Shown here one piece after another: positions 1 to 9,189 of a stretch of 64,000 bases of DNA. The notes below the pieces were generated by a model. That model saw only the letters and a program-made list of their open reading frames with translations. It ran no database searches and was not told where the DNA came from. The DNA is taken from contig JACKIC010000004.1 of assembly GCA_020638655.1 (NCBI GenBank), positions 310,001 to 374,000 on the forward strand. The letters run 5' to 3'. A program made the translations under genes and the position numbers. Within the stretch, counting starts at the first letter, position 1, and each line of letters opens with the position of its first letter. Source of the stretch: Planctomycetota bacterium (GTDB taxonomy: Bacteria > Planctomycetota > UBA1135 > UBA2386).

Positions 1-2
1 CC

Positions 3-1670
3 ATGCGCTCGCCGACCCTTGCCCTGCTCGCCGCCTTGACCGCGACGGTCAGCCCGATCTCCGCCCAGGAACCGGACGACCTGCCGACGGAACGCGTCGA
101 GATCATCCCGCCGGGCGGACTCGTCGACCTCGACAGCGGCGCGGTGTTGCCGGTGGCGAAGCTGCGCGTGTTCGAGGCGGACCTGCGGTTCGACCGCGAC
201 GGCGGCGGCTTTTTCCTGCAGGCGCTGCGCGGTGCGCAGCTCGCGAAGGCCGACAGCGAGGCGCCGGATCCCGATGCATGGTCCACCGAACGCGTGCGCA
301 TCACGAGCCGGAGCACGAACGGGCTCCTGTTGTTCGTGAAAACGGACCGCGGGGTGGCGCGCGTGTCGCTCGCGGTGTCCGACCCGTACAGCACCGCGTC
401 GGCGGTGCTGCGATGGGTCGTCGTGCCGCCGGCGGATCCGGTCTTCCTGCCGCCGCCGACGGGACTCGAGAGCCGCTGGCAGGACGGCAAGCTGCACGTG
501 CACTGGGACGGCGACGCGCCGCGATGGCTCGTCGAGGTGCGCGGCGCGCGCACCGACAAACACACGGTGCAGGGACGCTCGATCGCGCTGGCCGATCTCG
601 ATCCGAACGGCAACTACCGGATCCGCGTGCGCGGCCTCGTCGGCGCGGCGGTGTCGCTGCCCGCCGATGTCGTGCAGCACGGTCCGCGCCAGCCGGCCGT
701 TCGCAAGGTCACCGAGTTCCCGGGGCGTTGGTACGACGTCAACGGCGGCCTGCGTCTGTCGACCGGCGAAGCCGGGATCGAGGATGCCGAGGTCGTGTTC
801 TACCTCTACGGCGTCTACGTGCCCGGCGGCGGTGTGCAGAAGCTCGGTGCGGGCGAAGGCGTCTATCGTGCGATGCATTCGCTGCCAGCCGGCCCCTATC
901 CGCCGAGCTACGGGCGTCTCGACGTAGGCGACGTGCTTGCGATCGAGCTGCCCGACGGCCGCTGCGGCAAGCTCTGGCTCGAGGCCATCGATGGCGACGA
1001 TCTGCGCAACGGAATGCGCGTGCACAGCGTCTTCCTGCCGGACGGGCGCCGCGCCATGCAGCCCCCGATCACGGCGGCGACGTCCGCCGTCGAGAACGGC
1101 GCCGTCGTGCTGCGCTGGCAGGCCGCTGCCGACGCCGAGAACTACCGCGTGGCCGTGAACGGCAGCGCCCCGATCGTCACGAAGGAGACGACCGTGCGGC
1201 TCGCCGATCTGCCGCGCGACGCCGTGCACTCGATCGACGTGACCGCCGTGTCACGCGGCGGCGACGTCGCCGAGCCCGTGACCGTCCGTGTGCACACGTT
1301 CGGTCCCGAAGCGGTCCACGGGACCGCGGTGCTGCAGGCACGGAACGGCGGCGTCGTGTTCGCCACGGGTGCGACGGTGGCCAAGGGTCAGCCGTGCGAC
1401 CTCGCGCTCGTCGGCGGCGCCGGCGGCTCGGCGTTCCTGAGCTTCGAAGCCGCGGCAGGAGCGCAGGCGGCCACGACGTCGGCGTTCGGCGACTTCCGTG
1501 GCATCGGCGAGCCCGGCAAGGGCACGCGGGTGGACAGCGACGTGCGCGATGCGAAGAGCGATCACTTCTACGTGCACACGGCGGACGGCGGCCGTGCGAG
1601 CGTGCGGATCGTCGAGCGCGGCTGGCCGGACACGAAGATCGAGTTCGTCTGGCTGCCCGGACGAAGGTGA
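3..1670 (+). CDS. Secreted protein with two fibronectin type III-like domains
   Basis: The 555-residue product starts with a signal peptide (about residues 1-21, ending in ISAQ), so it should be exported. Two fibronectin type III-like beta-sandwich segments are visible, at about residues 149-225 and 352-432; both show the alternating hydrophobic pattern and the conserved Trp and Tyr. After each comes a similar tail with a DGR/DGG turn and a V-F/W-LP-GRR ending, which suggests an internal duplication. There are no catalytic motifs, so a binding or structural role outside the cytoplasm is an inference. The start is the ATG at the window edge, so the upstream signals are not visible. Function unknown. 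Confidence 0.8.
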   Translation: MRSPTLALLAALTATVSPISAQEPDDLPTERVEIIPPGGLVDLDSGAVLPVAKLRVFEADLRFDRDGGGFFLQALRGAQLAKADSEAPDPDAWSTERVRITSRSTNGLLLFVKTDRGVARVSLAVSDPYSTASAVLRWVVVPPADPVFLPPPTGLESRWQDGKLHVHWDGDAPRWLVEVRGARTDKHTVQGRSIALADLDPNGNYRIRVRGLVGAAVSLPADVVQHGPRQPAVRKVTEFPGRWYDVNGGLRLSTGEAGIEDAEVVFYLYGVYVPGGGVQKLGAGEGVYRAMHSLPAGPYPPSYGRLDVGDVLAIELPDGRCGKLWLEAIDGDDLRNGMRVHSVFLPDGRRAMQPPITAATSAVENGAVVLRWQAAADAENYRVAVNGSAPIVTKETTVRLADLPRDAVHSIDVTAVSRGGDVAEPVTVRVHTFGPEAVHGTAVLQARNGGVVFATGATVAKGQPCDLALVGGAGGSAFLSFEAAAGAQAATTSAFGDFRGIGEPGKGTRVDSDVRDAKSDHFYVHTADGGRASVRIVERGWPDTKIEFVWLPGRR

Positions 1671-1687
1671 TCGCCACCTGAGGCGCC

Positions 1688-1777
1688 CGGCACCATCACG
1701 CGCCCGAGGAACAACACCGCTCCGCTCTTCACGTCGCGGATCAGGAACACGAACGGCCGGTCCGTGCTTGGGACTTC
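1688..1777 (-). pseudogene. Relic of a serpin: only the C-terminal signature remains
   Basis: Read on the minus strand, this spacer encodes RPFVFLIRD, KSGAVLFLGRV and a final P. That is the breach and C-terminal beta-strand signature of serpins (serine protease inhibitors). In the intact family it is the last 25-30 of about 380 residues and directly follows the reactive-centre loop. Here a TAG codon lies only a few codons upstream and no other serpin sequence is seen, so the body of the gene has been deleted. The frame has also lost its natural stop and runs on antisense to the preceding gene. A non-functional fragment is the simplest reading. Confidence 0.6.
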
Positions 1778-1835
1778 CTACGCGCCGGTGCCAGGCACGA
1801 AAGCAACGGACCGGGCACCGCTCCGCCGTCGTCCG

Positions 1836-2858
1836 CTACGGGCGCCGTGACTGCGCCGCCATCATCGCGAGCGCCACGTTCTGCACCTTGGTGATTGCCT
1901 GCCGCAGCGTGCCGAGGTCGATGGCGATGTCGACGTCGCGCCCGTCCTGCCGCACCGACACGTCGGTCAGCACCTTCCGCACCGCCGGCGCCGCGGCGCG
2001 ACCCCACTCGGCGAGCTGATCGCGCCATCCCTGCGCGAACGCCGCCACCCGGGTGCTGCCCTGCACGAAGCGCAGCGTGACCGACAGGTTCAGCCGCTCG
2101 TCGGAGTCGGCGCCGAGACGGAGACGCCCCGCTTCGATGTCGGCCGCGGCATCCTTGCCCGGCCCCGTGAGCAGGAAGAACGCGTCGTCGAACGGCATTC
2201 GGCTCCGCCCGTGCAGGCTGCAGATCACCGCCTGCATGAGGATGCCGTTCCCGGGCACGAGCGGCAGCAGGTCGGAATGGGGAACGCCGCCGGCGCGCTC
2301 ACCGCGCAGCACCGGCTCGAGCAGGTCGTGACCGCCGACGACGACGATCGAGGAGCTCGGCCAGATCGCCGTCGGGCGCGACGTCGGCCCCTCGGTGACC
2401 TGCACCGCGTCGAAGCGGCCGATGTGCACGCGCGCGCAGCCCGCCGGCACCTCCGCGGGCGGATGCAGGTCGCGGCCCTCGGCGACGCTGACCTCGCGGT
2501 TGGTGGGTCGCGAGCCCGACCAGTCGAACACCATGGCGGTGCGCGTCCGATCGATCTGGTCCAGCTCCGAGAAGTAGCTGCCGCCGATCGCCGACAGGAA
2601 GTCGTCCATGCCCGGCAGCCGTTCGAGCTCGTCGAGCAGCCCGAGCTCGCGCATCGCCGCGTAGTCGGCGAACAGCTCGCACTCGTAGTTTGGCGGCAGG
2701 AACGCGGTCGCGCCCGCGAAGCTCGCGGGCCGCGACCCGGGCGGGGATCCGGGGCCGGCGGCGGCGAGGCGGCTCGGATCCCTCGGACCGCTCGTGCCCG
2801 GCGGCGCCGCGCATCCGGCCACCAGCGCGAGCACCACCCACCAGGACCTCGTCGACAT
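1836..2858 (-). CDS. Predicted lipoprotein of unknown function
   Basis: A 340-residue product. I chose the ATG that gives MSTRSWWVVLALVAGCAA, a lipoprotein signal peptide with lipobox VAGC; the longer frame upstream only adds an arginine-rich stretch of no recognisable origin. The mature part has no motif I recognise. It contains a short acidic/hydrophobic N-terminal section (NYECELFADYAAMRELG), a central beta-rich region, and a C-terminal segment with DVDIAIDLGTLRQ. Attachment to a membrane facing the periplasm is inferred from the lipobox. The gene points towards the fibronectin-type gene, with the serpin relic between them. Confidence 0.7.
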   Translation of the reverse strand: MSTRSWWVVLALVAGCAAPPGTSGPRDPSRLAAAGPGSPPGSRPASFAGATAFLPPNYECELFADYAAMRELGLLDELERLPGMDDFLSAIGGSYFSELDQIDRTRTAMVFDWSGSRPTNREVSVAEGRDLHPPAEVPAGCARVHIGRFDAVQVTEGPTSRPTAIWPSSSIVVVGGHDLLEPVLRGERAGGVPHSDLLPLVPGNGILMQAVICSLHGRSRMPFDDAFFLLTGPGKDAAADIEAGRLRLGADSDERLNLSVTLRFVQGSTRVAAFAQGWRDQLAEWGRAAAPAVRKVLTDVSVRQDGRDVDIAIDLGTLRQAITKVQNVALAMMAAQSRRP

Positions 2859-3123
2859 CGGCGACCATGCTAGCCCCGGACCGGCGCCGGTGCGGCGGCG
2901 CGGGCACGAAGCTGTGGTCTTCCTCCTGGCACAGGATTGCAGCCGCACCCGAACCACGCGGACGGTCTGACCAGACCCTCGCAGGAACGGCGAGAAGTGT
3001 CACCCATGTGCCGGGTTGCACAGGTTTCAGGCCCCCGCTTGGATTTCCTACGCGCGCTCGCGGTTGCCCGCTGGCCCCCGCCCGCGCGTAGTCGCACGCG
3101 CCAGCAAACGACTCGAGATCAGG

Positions 3124-5151
3124 ATGAAGCGACTCACACGGAAGCTCTGGAAGACGGTCAAGTGGACGCTGCTCGTCGTCGTCGGACTCGTGACGCTGAC
3201 GGTCGCGATCCTCGCCGTAACCGGTGTGCCGAACCTGGGGCAGGTCGTCACCAGGAACGTGCCGCGCGTCAGTTGGTCGAACCTGATGGACATGCTTGGC
3301 ATCGTCCCCGAACCCCAAGCACTCCTGATCCACGGCTTCGGCAAGGACGGCGCCCTGGAGTTCGTCCACGGCGCTGGGCCCCTGATGAAGTACGACGCGA
3401 CGACGGGCGAGGTGATCGCAACCACGAGGACGCTGCCCTTCGCCGTGGACATCCAGCCGGTTCCGGGCAGCGACGACTTCTTGTTCTTGCAGGATCGGTC
3501 CACGGACGAGCGATACGATCTGATGCTCCAGCGCACCTCGACCGGCGCGGCGGAGACGTTGCTCTCGACCGGCTACGGCGTCTACCAATACCGGGTCGCG
3601 CCCGACGGCTCGCTCGTGGTGGCCTACGTCATCGACCTCGAGACACACCGGCACACGCTCTACCGGGTCGACCTCGAAGGCGACCGCACCCCCAAGGCGC
3701 TTTGCTCTTTCGGCGGCCACCTGTCGATACAGGCGTTCGACTCCGGCCTGCGGCACGCGTTCGGGCTCCACACCGAGGACGACAAGACCGCGCGCCTGCT
3801 GCGCATCGACCTCGCCGACGGCACGCACGAGGTGGTCTTCGCCGAGGAACGCGAGGGCGAGTTCTACCACGGCAACGACCCGGCCTGGTTGTTCCTGCGG
3901 ACGCGGTTCGTACTCGGCAAGGACGACGAGCTTGCCTTCTACGCCAGGACTGGCGAAGCCGAGGACGAGCGCGAGTTCGTCTGTCTCTGGGAACGGAACC
4001 TGCGCACCGGTGAGAGCCGGCGCCTGTCACCGCCGCAGAACGCCGACGTCTGCCAGTTCTGCGTCTCGCACGACGAGCGCCATGTCGTCTACGTGATGGT
4101 CGAGAAAGGTCATCCCGCCCTGCACGTGTTCGACCGGCGCGAGGGTCGCGACCACGTCGTCTACGACGACCGCGGCGACGTGATCGCCCATCAATGGGTG
4201 TTCAAGATCGTGGCCGACCCGGCGAAGAACGTGGCCTACTTCGTGACCGCCTCGACCTCGCTGAGTGGCACGCGCCTGATGTCCGTCGACCTGCAGACGC
4301 GAGAGGTGGCCACCATCGTGGACCGGCGCGCCGCCACGTCGACGTCGCCTGCCATCGTGACGACCGAGTTCGAGTACCCGACCTCCGCCCCTGCGATCGG
4401 CGTCATGCAAGGTATCCACACCTACAAGCTCTCGCCGGCCACAACGGGTCCCCAGAAGCACGGTGTGGTCATCCTCTTCCACGGCGGCCCCGACACTTCG
4501 CTGGCGCCGCTGTACGCGGCGACCAACCCGCTCGTCGGTCACATTCTGTCGCGCGGCAATATCGTCCTGATCCCGAACTACAGGGGCTCGTGGGGCTACG
4601 GCACGACCTTCGAACGCGCCGACGACGGCCGCAACCGCGAATCACAGATCGAAGACGTCGGCGCGCTGCTCGAGTGGATCGAGCAGCAGCCCGACCTCGA
4701 CGGCGAGCGCATCGCGGTCTATGGCGAGTCATGGGGCGGCTACTTCGTCACGCAGTCGCTGATCCGCTACCCGGAGGCCTTCGTCGGCGGCTTGAGCCTC
4801 GTCGGCGTGACCGGCCTGAAGGCGGTCGCGCAGACGCGCTTCTTCTGCGGCTGGGAGCGCGAGATCGGCGATCTCTCGGCCCCCGGGATGGCCGAGTTCC
4901 TCGACTCGATCTCGCCGTGCAACAACTCGGAGAAGATCGTGCGGCCGCTCTACATGTTCGTCGGCGGGCAAGACCCTCGGGTCGTGCCCGGTCCAAGCCG
5001 GCAGATGGCGACGGCGATGGAGCAGGCCGGTCAGGAGATCTGGTATGTCGAGATCCCGTACGCCGGGCATGGCATCCAGGGCGCCTCACCGCAGGACCTC
5101 CTCTACACCGCGACGACGATGATGGAGTTCCTCGACCGGTTGGGCATGTAG
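3124..5151 (+). CDS. S9-family prolyl oligopeptidase-like serine peptidase, membrane anchored
   Basis: A 675-residue protein with an N-terminal membrane helix (about residues 12-34, rich in V, L, T and A), a beta-propeller of about 370 residues and a C-terminal alpha/beta hydrolase domain. The catalytic triad is visible: Ser536 in GESWGGY, Asp617 in GGQDPRV and His649 in YAGHGIQG. An HGGP oxyanion motif lies near residue 455. This is the layout of the S9 (acylaminoacyl/dipeptidyl peptidase) family, which cleaves oligopeptides. The chosen ATG begins the basic n-region MKRLTRKLWK just before the helix; the 36 codons upstream have no signal character. The catalytic domain probably faces the periplasm. 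Confidence 0.88.
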   Translation: MKRLTRKLWKTVKWTLLVVVGLVTLTVAILAVTGVPNLGQVVTRNVPRVSWSNLMDMLGIVPEPQALLIHGFGKDGALEFVHGAGPLMKYDATTGEVIATTRTLPFAVDIQPVPGSDDFLFLQDRSTDERYDLMLQRTSTGAAETLLSTGYGVYQYRVAPDGSLVVAYVIDLETHRHTLYRVDLEGDRTPKALCSFGGHLSIQAFDSGLRHAFGLHTEDDKTARLLRIDLADGTHEVVFAEEREGEFYHGNDPAWLFLRTRFVLGKDDELAFYARTGEAEDEREFVCLWERNLRTGESRRLSPPQNADVCQFCVSHDERHVVYVMVEKGHPALHVFDRREGRDHVVYDDRGDVIAHQWVFKIVADPAKNVAYFVTASTSLSGTRLMSVDLQTREVATIVDRRAATSTSPAIVTTEFEYPTSAPAIGVMQGIHTYKLSPATTGPQKHGVVILFHGGPDTSLAPLYAATNPLVGHILSRGNIVLIPNYRGSWGYGTTFERADDGRNRESQIEDVGALLEWIEQQPDLDGERIAVYGESWGGYFVTQSLIRYPEAFVGGLSLVGVTGLKAVAQTRFFCGWEREIGDLSAPGMAEFLDSISPCNNSEKIVRPLYMFVGGQDPRVVPGPSRQMATAMEQAGQEIWYVEIPYAGHGIQGASPQDLLYTATTMMEFLDRLGM

Positions 5152-5271
5152 CCAGCGGCGGCCCGGCGAGAGGCGGTGGAGGAAGGGCGGTTCGACCGCG
5201 GTGGTGATGTCACCGCAGGTCTTCTTCGAGCCCTGGTGGCGCTGGTCCCGGCGGCGCTGCCGCTGGGCGGA

Positions 5272-5442
5272 CAGGATCCTGCGGAACGTCGCGCCGCCGT
5301 TGTCACGGACGAGCACGCCGTTCTGTGTGTGACTCTCGTTCCCGTCCGAGTCGTGCATGAAGCGCAGCACCGGCGTCGGCGCCCCGGTGAGGTCGACGGA
5401 CCAGTCGGCGGTGTTGAGGTTGTAGACGCCGTCTTCGGTGAG
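5272..5442 (-). pseudogene. Relic fragment of a secreted beta-sandwich protein
   Basis: The 325-base spacer between the peptidase and the methyltransferase carries, on the minus strand, about 57 codons that read as a real protein. They include WSVDLTG, PVLRFMHDSDGNESH and GVLVRDNGGATFRRI. This resembles the MAM or concanavalin-like jelly-roll of extracellular proteins, in which a strand with F-W/M-H is followed by a D-NGG-TF turn. Neither flank of the frame continues as protein-like sequence. There is no signal peptide, and the downstream codons turn into arginine-rich shadow sequence. I read it as an internal piece of a lost gene. The rest of the spacer (5152-5271 and 5443-5476) shows nothing recognisable. 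Confidence 0.45.
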
Positions 5443-5476
5443 TTGACTGCGGTGACGCTGCAGCGATGATCCGCCC

Positions 5477-6517
5477 ATGGACTCGGACGCCATCGAACGC
5501 GAGGTCCGGCGGCTTGCCCCTTGGTACTACCGCTGGGACCTGCGCGGCGTGCGCACCGACTCTACGCCGCCCTGCGACGATCAGGGGCACCGACAGGTGG
5601 CGTGCCCCCCGATCCGCGACGGCTTCTGGCGGGGAAAGACCGTGCTCGATGTCGCGTGCAACGAAGGCGCCTACGGCATTGGCGCGCTGGGCCACGGCGC
5701 CGCGTCGCTCGTCGGCTTCGACAGCCGCGCAGCGAACGTCGAGAAGGCGCGCTTCGTCGCCGAGGTGCTCGGCCACGCGGACGCCATGTTCGACCAGCAC
5801 ACGTGCGACTCGTGGATCGCCGCGTACCCCGATCGTACGTTCGACGTCGTGATGCTGTGCGGCATCCTCTACCATCTGCGCGACCCCGCGCGCACGATCG
5901 CGGACTACTGCACCATCGCGCGCGAGTGGGTCTTCGTCACGTGCTGCGTGCACGGCGACGAACAAGACGGCTACACGTGGACGAGCGAGACCGAGAACGT
6001 CGCCGCGAGCGACGGCGCGCTGGACTCGCTGATGCCGAACAACGCGAACACCCTCGTCACCGAGTTCGGCAAGCACGGCTTCGTTCCCGTGCACGTCGAG
6101 GAGGTGTGCAAGGCGAACTTCTGGGACGGGGCGAGTCTGCTGTTGAGACGCTGCACCGACCTCGGCGCGAGCTGGGAGGAACTCGGCGGCGAACACCCCG
6201 AGGTCCAAGTGCATCTGGCCCCGGGCCTGCGCGCCGACGGCGTGGGCGAGGTGCACATGGCGTTCGTGCACCGCACGCCGCGCACGCGTGAGGTGACGGT
6301 CCGCGTTCGCGTGCTCGCAGGAGACGGCGAGGAGCACGCCGCGACCGAGGAGGTCGTCTCCCTGCCGGCGCGCTGCGTCGATCCTTCGATGCCCGCGAGC
6401 ACCTCCGTCTATCGCGCGACGCCGTTGCCCGCGTCCGTGAGCCGACCCGCGACCATCGAGGCCCGCGTGTTCGACGGCAGTCGCGAGATCGGCGGCGCGC
6501 GGATCCGGCTCGCGTAG
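5477..6517 (+). CDS. Class I SAM-dependent methyltransferase
   Basis: A 346-residue protein with a Rossmann-type methyltransferase core. Motif I is VLDVACNEGAYG at about residues 55-66, followed by the acidic strand end LVGFDSR that contacts the SAM ribose. The later strand DVVMLCGILYHLRDP matches the DUF1698/CmoB-like and polysaccharide-type methyltransferases. The last 120 residues form a separate beta-rich region with many E and R residues (EVTVRVRVLAGDGEE), probably a small accessory domain. The substrate cannot be read from the sequence. The protein has no signal peptide and should be cytoplasmic. Its neighbour downstream is a sulfotransferase, so a shared role in modifying a glycan or small molecule is possible but unproven. 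Confidence 0.75.
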   Translation: MDSDAIEREVRRLAPWYYRWDLRGVRTDSTPPCDDQGHRQVACPPIRDGFWRGKTVLDVACNEGAYGIGALGHGAASLVGFDSRAANVEKARFVAEVLGHADAMFDQHTCDSWIAAYPDRTFDVVMLCGILYHLRDPARTIADYCTIAREWVFVTCCVHGDEQDGYTWTSETENVAASDGALDSLMPNNANTLVTEFGKHGFVPVHVEEVCKANFWDGASLLLRRCTDLGASWEELGGEHPEVQVHLAPGLRADGVGEVHMAFVHRTPRTREVTVRVRVLAGDGEEHAATEEVVSLPARCVDPSMPASTSVYRATPLPASVSRPATIEARVFDGSREIGGARIRLA

Positions 6518-6780
6518 CCAGCGTCTACGCCCGCGCCGAGCGGCACGAGGACCCGGCCTCGAAGCCGCCGCTCGGCGTCGGCGAGGAATCGCTGACTCGC
6601 CGGAGTCGCGCAAGCCCTCGACGACCGGGGCGGCAACCAGGGACTGGCAGCCGGATTCGTCCCTTGTCAATGGTGCTGCAGTGGGTTGCGATCGCAGCCG
6701 CGCTCTGTCCTGATAGGATCCCCGGACAGCACCCTCGCTGTTCGGGTCGCCGGCGCAGCTTGGCAGCCAGGAGCATTTCG

Positions 6781-7689
6781 ATGGATAGTGGCGAACAGCC
6801 GAAGAGCAGCCGGCAGGCGGACGGTCCGCTGTTCTTCATGCACATCCCGAAGACCGCAGGGACTTCGATCTACCATCTGCTCGCTCGGCACTTCCGTGCG
6901 GAAGACGTGCACCCGATCCCGCTGCCGGGGCCGGTCGACGGTGGGATCGGTGGGTTGCCGACCTGTGCATTCGAGGGTCTGCACGCGGCGCAGGTGGCCT
7001 TCGATCCAGTGCGCGCGAGCAGTTTCCGGCTCGTGCTCGGTCACTACGACGGCGGGATCTGGGAGCGCATGCCCTCGCTGGTGACGTTCACGTTCCTGCG
7101 CGAGCCAGCGGCGCGCGTGATCTCGGCCTACCGGCACGCCGCGCGCTCGAAGGACTCGTGGTCGCGGGATCTGCACGACCTGATCGCCGGCGGCGTGACG
7201 ATCCGCGGCATGTTCGACAATCCTGACGTCGTTGCCGAGGTGCGTCGCAGCCAGGGCGAGCAGATTGCCGGCTATCGGTGGTCGCAGCCGCCGCAGTCGA
7301 TCGACGACGAGCCCTTGCTCGCACTGGCCCTGGAACGTCTGGATCGAATGGTGCTCGTCTGCCTCACCGAGCGGTTCGAAGCGTCGCTGCTCCTGCTGAT
7401 GAACCATCTGCGGAAGGCGATGACCGACGACGTGCCGCGGCAGAACGTTGCTCCGGAAGAGTCGTTGTCGGGCGACGTGGACGAAACTCTGCTGCGCGAC
7501 ATCCGCAGCGTGTGCTGGGTGGACTGCAGGTTGTATCAGGCTGGTGTGGAGCGGTTCGAACGCGACTGGCGGCAACTGATGATCGACCTGTTCGGCGAGC
7601 GCGACCCGGCCGTCGCGCCCGGCAGCGACTGCGATCCGCATGTGCTCGACCGGGCACGCCAACGGCTGAACCGAATGTACGGCAGTTGA
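6781..7689 (+). CDS. Sulfotransferase family protein
   Basis: A 302-residue protein that binds PAPS and should transfer sulfate to a glycan or similar acceptor. The 5'-phosphosulfate loop is HIPKTAGTS (residues 21-29), with the lysine and hydroxyl residues expected of the Sulfotransfer_2/Gal-3-O group. The 3'-phosphate site is FTFLREPAARVISAYRH (about 103-119), with its Arg and Ser. I chose the ATG at 6781 because an AGGAG lies about 8 bases upstream and the family's first strand then begins near residue 17. The longer frame upstream is not protein-like. A sulfatase gene lies 28 kb away, so both making and removing sulfate esters is plausible for this organism. Confidence 0.82.
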   Translation: MDSGEQPKSSRQADGPLFFMHIPKTAGTSIYHLLARHFRAEDVHPIPLPGPVDGGIGGLPTCAFEGLHAAQVAFDPVRASSFRLVLGHYDGGIWERMPSLVTFTFLREPAARVISAYRHAARSKDSWSRDLHDLIAGGVTIRGMFDNPDVVAEVRRSQGEQIAGYRWSQPPQSIDDEPLLALALERLDRMVLVCLTERFEASLLLLMNHLRKAMTDDVPRQNVAPEESLSGDVDETLLRDIRSVCWVDCRLYQAGVERFERDWRQLMIDLFGERDPAVAPGSDCDPHVLDRARQRLNRMYGS

Positions 7690-8236
7690 TGGTGAACAGC
7701 GATCCGCGCGAGGGAGCCGCGCCCACTCGTGGTCCTGACCTGCATGCGGATGGTCTCAGAACCGGAGTCGCGCCACTCGGGCGCGACGAGGACCTGAGCA
7801 AGTCCGCCCGTTGATCGGCGGAACCCACTGGCTGGAATCCCACGTCAGGGTCTGTTGACCTTGGGCGGCAGCCACGACTGAGAACAGCAAGGGTAGGAGG
7901 GAGGTGGGGCGAGGCCGACACCGCGGGATCTGGCTTCGAAGGGGCGCATCGGGGGCTCCAGTGCGTGGTCGTGGATCGGTGAGTACGAACACGCCGGCGG
8001 CGCACGCCTCGCCGTCTCCGGCATGTCCGCAGGAGCCTCCCGGGTTTCAGAATCCCGACACGGTTCGCTCCCACGACGTAGGCGCCATGCTCACCCGACT
8101 GTCACGCGTCACCCCGAGGTTCTTGCTCGCCCTCCTGTGACTGCCAGCCAGCCGACGACTCGGGCCGCGGCGTGGTGGCCATCCTCGAGCCCTCCAACTG
8201 CCGCGTTGTACGGATCGACTGAGACCGACCGGTGGC
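7690..8236. other. 547-base spacer without an intact gene
   Basis: This spacer lies between the ends of two convergent genes. No intact reading frame of protein-like composition is present on either strand. The only structured segment is a short signal-peptide-like relic on the minus strand, listed separately. The stretch 7940-8236 shows no repeat, hairpin or coding character that I could support. Confidence 0.5.
7798..7935 (-). pseudogene. Possible relic of the N-terminus of a secreted protein
   Basis: On the minus strand this piece reads RPTSLLPLLFSVVAAAQGQQ, a convincing signal peptide with an A-Q-G cleavage zone like those of neighbouring secreted proteins. It continues as TLTWDSSQWVPPINGRTC before turning into arginine-rich shadow sequence. 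There is no credible start codon or ribosome-binding site upstream. A broken first exon-like piece of a lost secreted gene explains it best. The segment is short and could be chance, so confidence is low. Confidence 0.3.
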
Positions 8237-9088
8237 TCAGTGCCCGGCCCCGGTGCGGTTCGGGCTGCCGAGACGCAGGGTCGAGAGCGGGTTGAGGACG
8301 TCGTATTCGACGACCTGCCACCAAGTCGGGTTGCTCGCGCCGCCGTAGATCAGGTAGTGCATGACGTTCGCTTCGTAGCCCGAGCTGAAGGTCCAACTCG
8401 GCGTGTTGAGCGCGCCGAGCCAGATCGGGTTGGCCAGCCACTGGTCGCCGAACGGCAGCTGGACCGGTGACGACAGCGTCGCCGGCGCGAAGAACAGCAT
8501 GTAGACCGGGTTCGCGAGCGGCGCGGCGTTCTCGATCGTGAAGTTCGCGTAGGAGTAGGTCGGAGACTGCGGGTCGATGAAGCAGAGGTTCGGGACCAGC
8601 TGGGGTCCGCTGACGCGGCGCAACTCGGCCTCCCACAGCCGGCCGATTGACCCTGGGTTGTGGGCCTGCGTCGTCAGGCTCAGCGTGTGGTTGCCGGCCG
8701 GTAGATCGACGACCCACTGCGCGACGTCGCGGGTGTTCTGAACGTCGCCCTGGCGCCAGAGGCCAGCGCCGACACCGGGGATCGTCCAACTCCAGTCCTG
8801 GTACGAGGACGGCGCCACCACGAAGTAGCCGTCGAGCCACAGCAGGTGCGGGCCGGCCTGCGGCACGGCGAACGGGATGTCGACCGTGATCTGGTAGGGC
8901 GGGTTGGGGGACCACAGCCCCTGGAACACGATCGGGTCGGTTCCGCTCACGGTGACGGCAGCCGGGTTGGCGGTGACGACCCACGCGGTCTGCGGCGGCA
9001 TCAGGTTGGGTGCCTGCTGCGCGGCGAGGCTCGCGGCGGTCAGGAGAGAGAAGGCCAGGGCGAGCGCGCGAGGAGATCCTGCTTCCAT
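8237..9088 (-). CDS. Secreted protein of unknown function
   Basis: The 283-residue product has a clear signal peptide (MEAGSPRALALAFSLLTAASLAAQ, given here only to show the ALAFSLLTAASLAAQ core and the AQQ cleavage zone). The mature part is rich in W, P, N and aromatic residues and looks like all-beta sandwich domains: a first block around PYQITVDIPFAVPQAGPH and a second around PVYMLFFAPATLSSP. The final 60 residues resemble, loosely, the C-terminal domain shared by the other secreted proteins in this window. No catalytic motif is visible. Export is supported by the signal peptide; the role is unknown. It converges on the sulfotransferase gene across a 547-base spacer. Confidence 0.72.
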   Translation of the reverse strand: MEAGSPRALALAFSLLTAASLAAQQAPNLMPPQTAWVVTANPAAVTVSGTDPIVFQGLWSPNPPYQITVDIPFAVPQAGPHLLWLDGYFVVAPSSYQDWSWTIPGVGAGLWRQGDVQNTRDVAQWVVDLPAGNHTLSLTTQAHNPGSIGRLWEAELRRVSGPQLVPNLCFIDPQSPTYSYANFTIENAAPLANPVYMLFFAPATLSSPVQLPFGDQWLANPIWLGALNTPSWTFSSGYEANVMHYLIYGGASNPTWWQVVEYDVLNPLSTLRLGSPNRTGAGH

Positions 9089-9143
9089 CGCCGCAGCCTA
9101 CGCCGCGTGTTTCGTCTTGTCAGCCGGGTCAGCGACGTCCGTA

Positions 9144-9164
9144 GCGGCCGCCGTTCTCGGCCGC
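9144..9164 (+). terminator. GC-rich hairpin followed by a T-rich run, terminator-like
   Basis: A perfect 7-bp inverted repeat (GCGGCCG and CGGCCGC) encloses a 7-base loop. On the plus strand it is followed within a few bases by GGGCTTCTTT, as in a weak intrinsic terminator. No intact plus-strand gene ends upstream of it, so it may be left over from a deleted gene, like the coding relic just downstream. Confidence 0.3.
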
Positions 9165-9189
9165 GGGCTTCTTTCGGATCCACGCTGCC

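Noticed and set aside
2943..2990. Short palindrome GGTCTG-AC-CAGACC upstream of the S9 peptidase
   Set aside because: A 6-bp stem with a 2-base loop is common by chance in GC-rich DNA and has no supporting context.
8110..8236. Minus-strand frame after the secreted protein reading VDPYNAAVGG
   Set aside because: Too short and only out of frame with the real gene; no family pattern could be supported.
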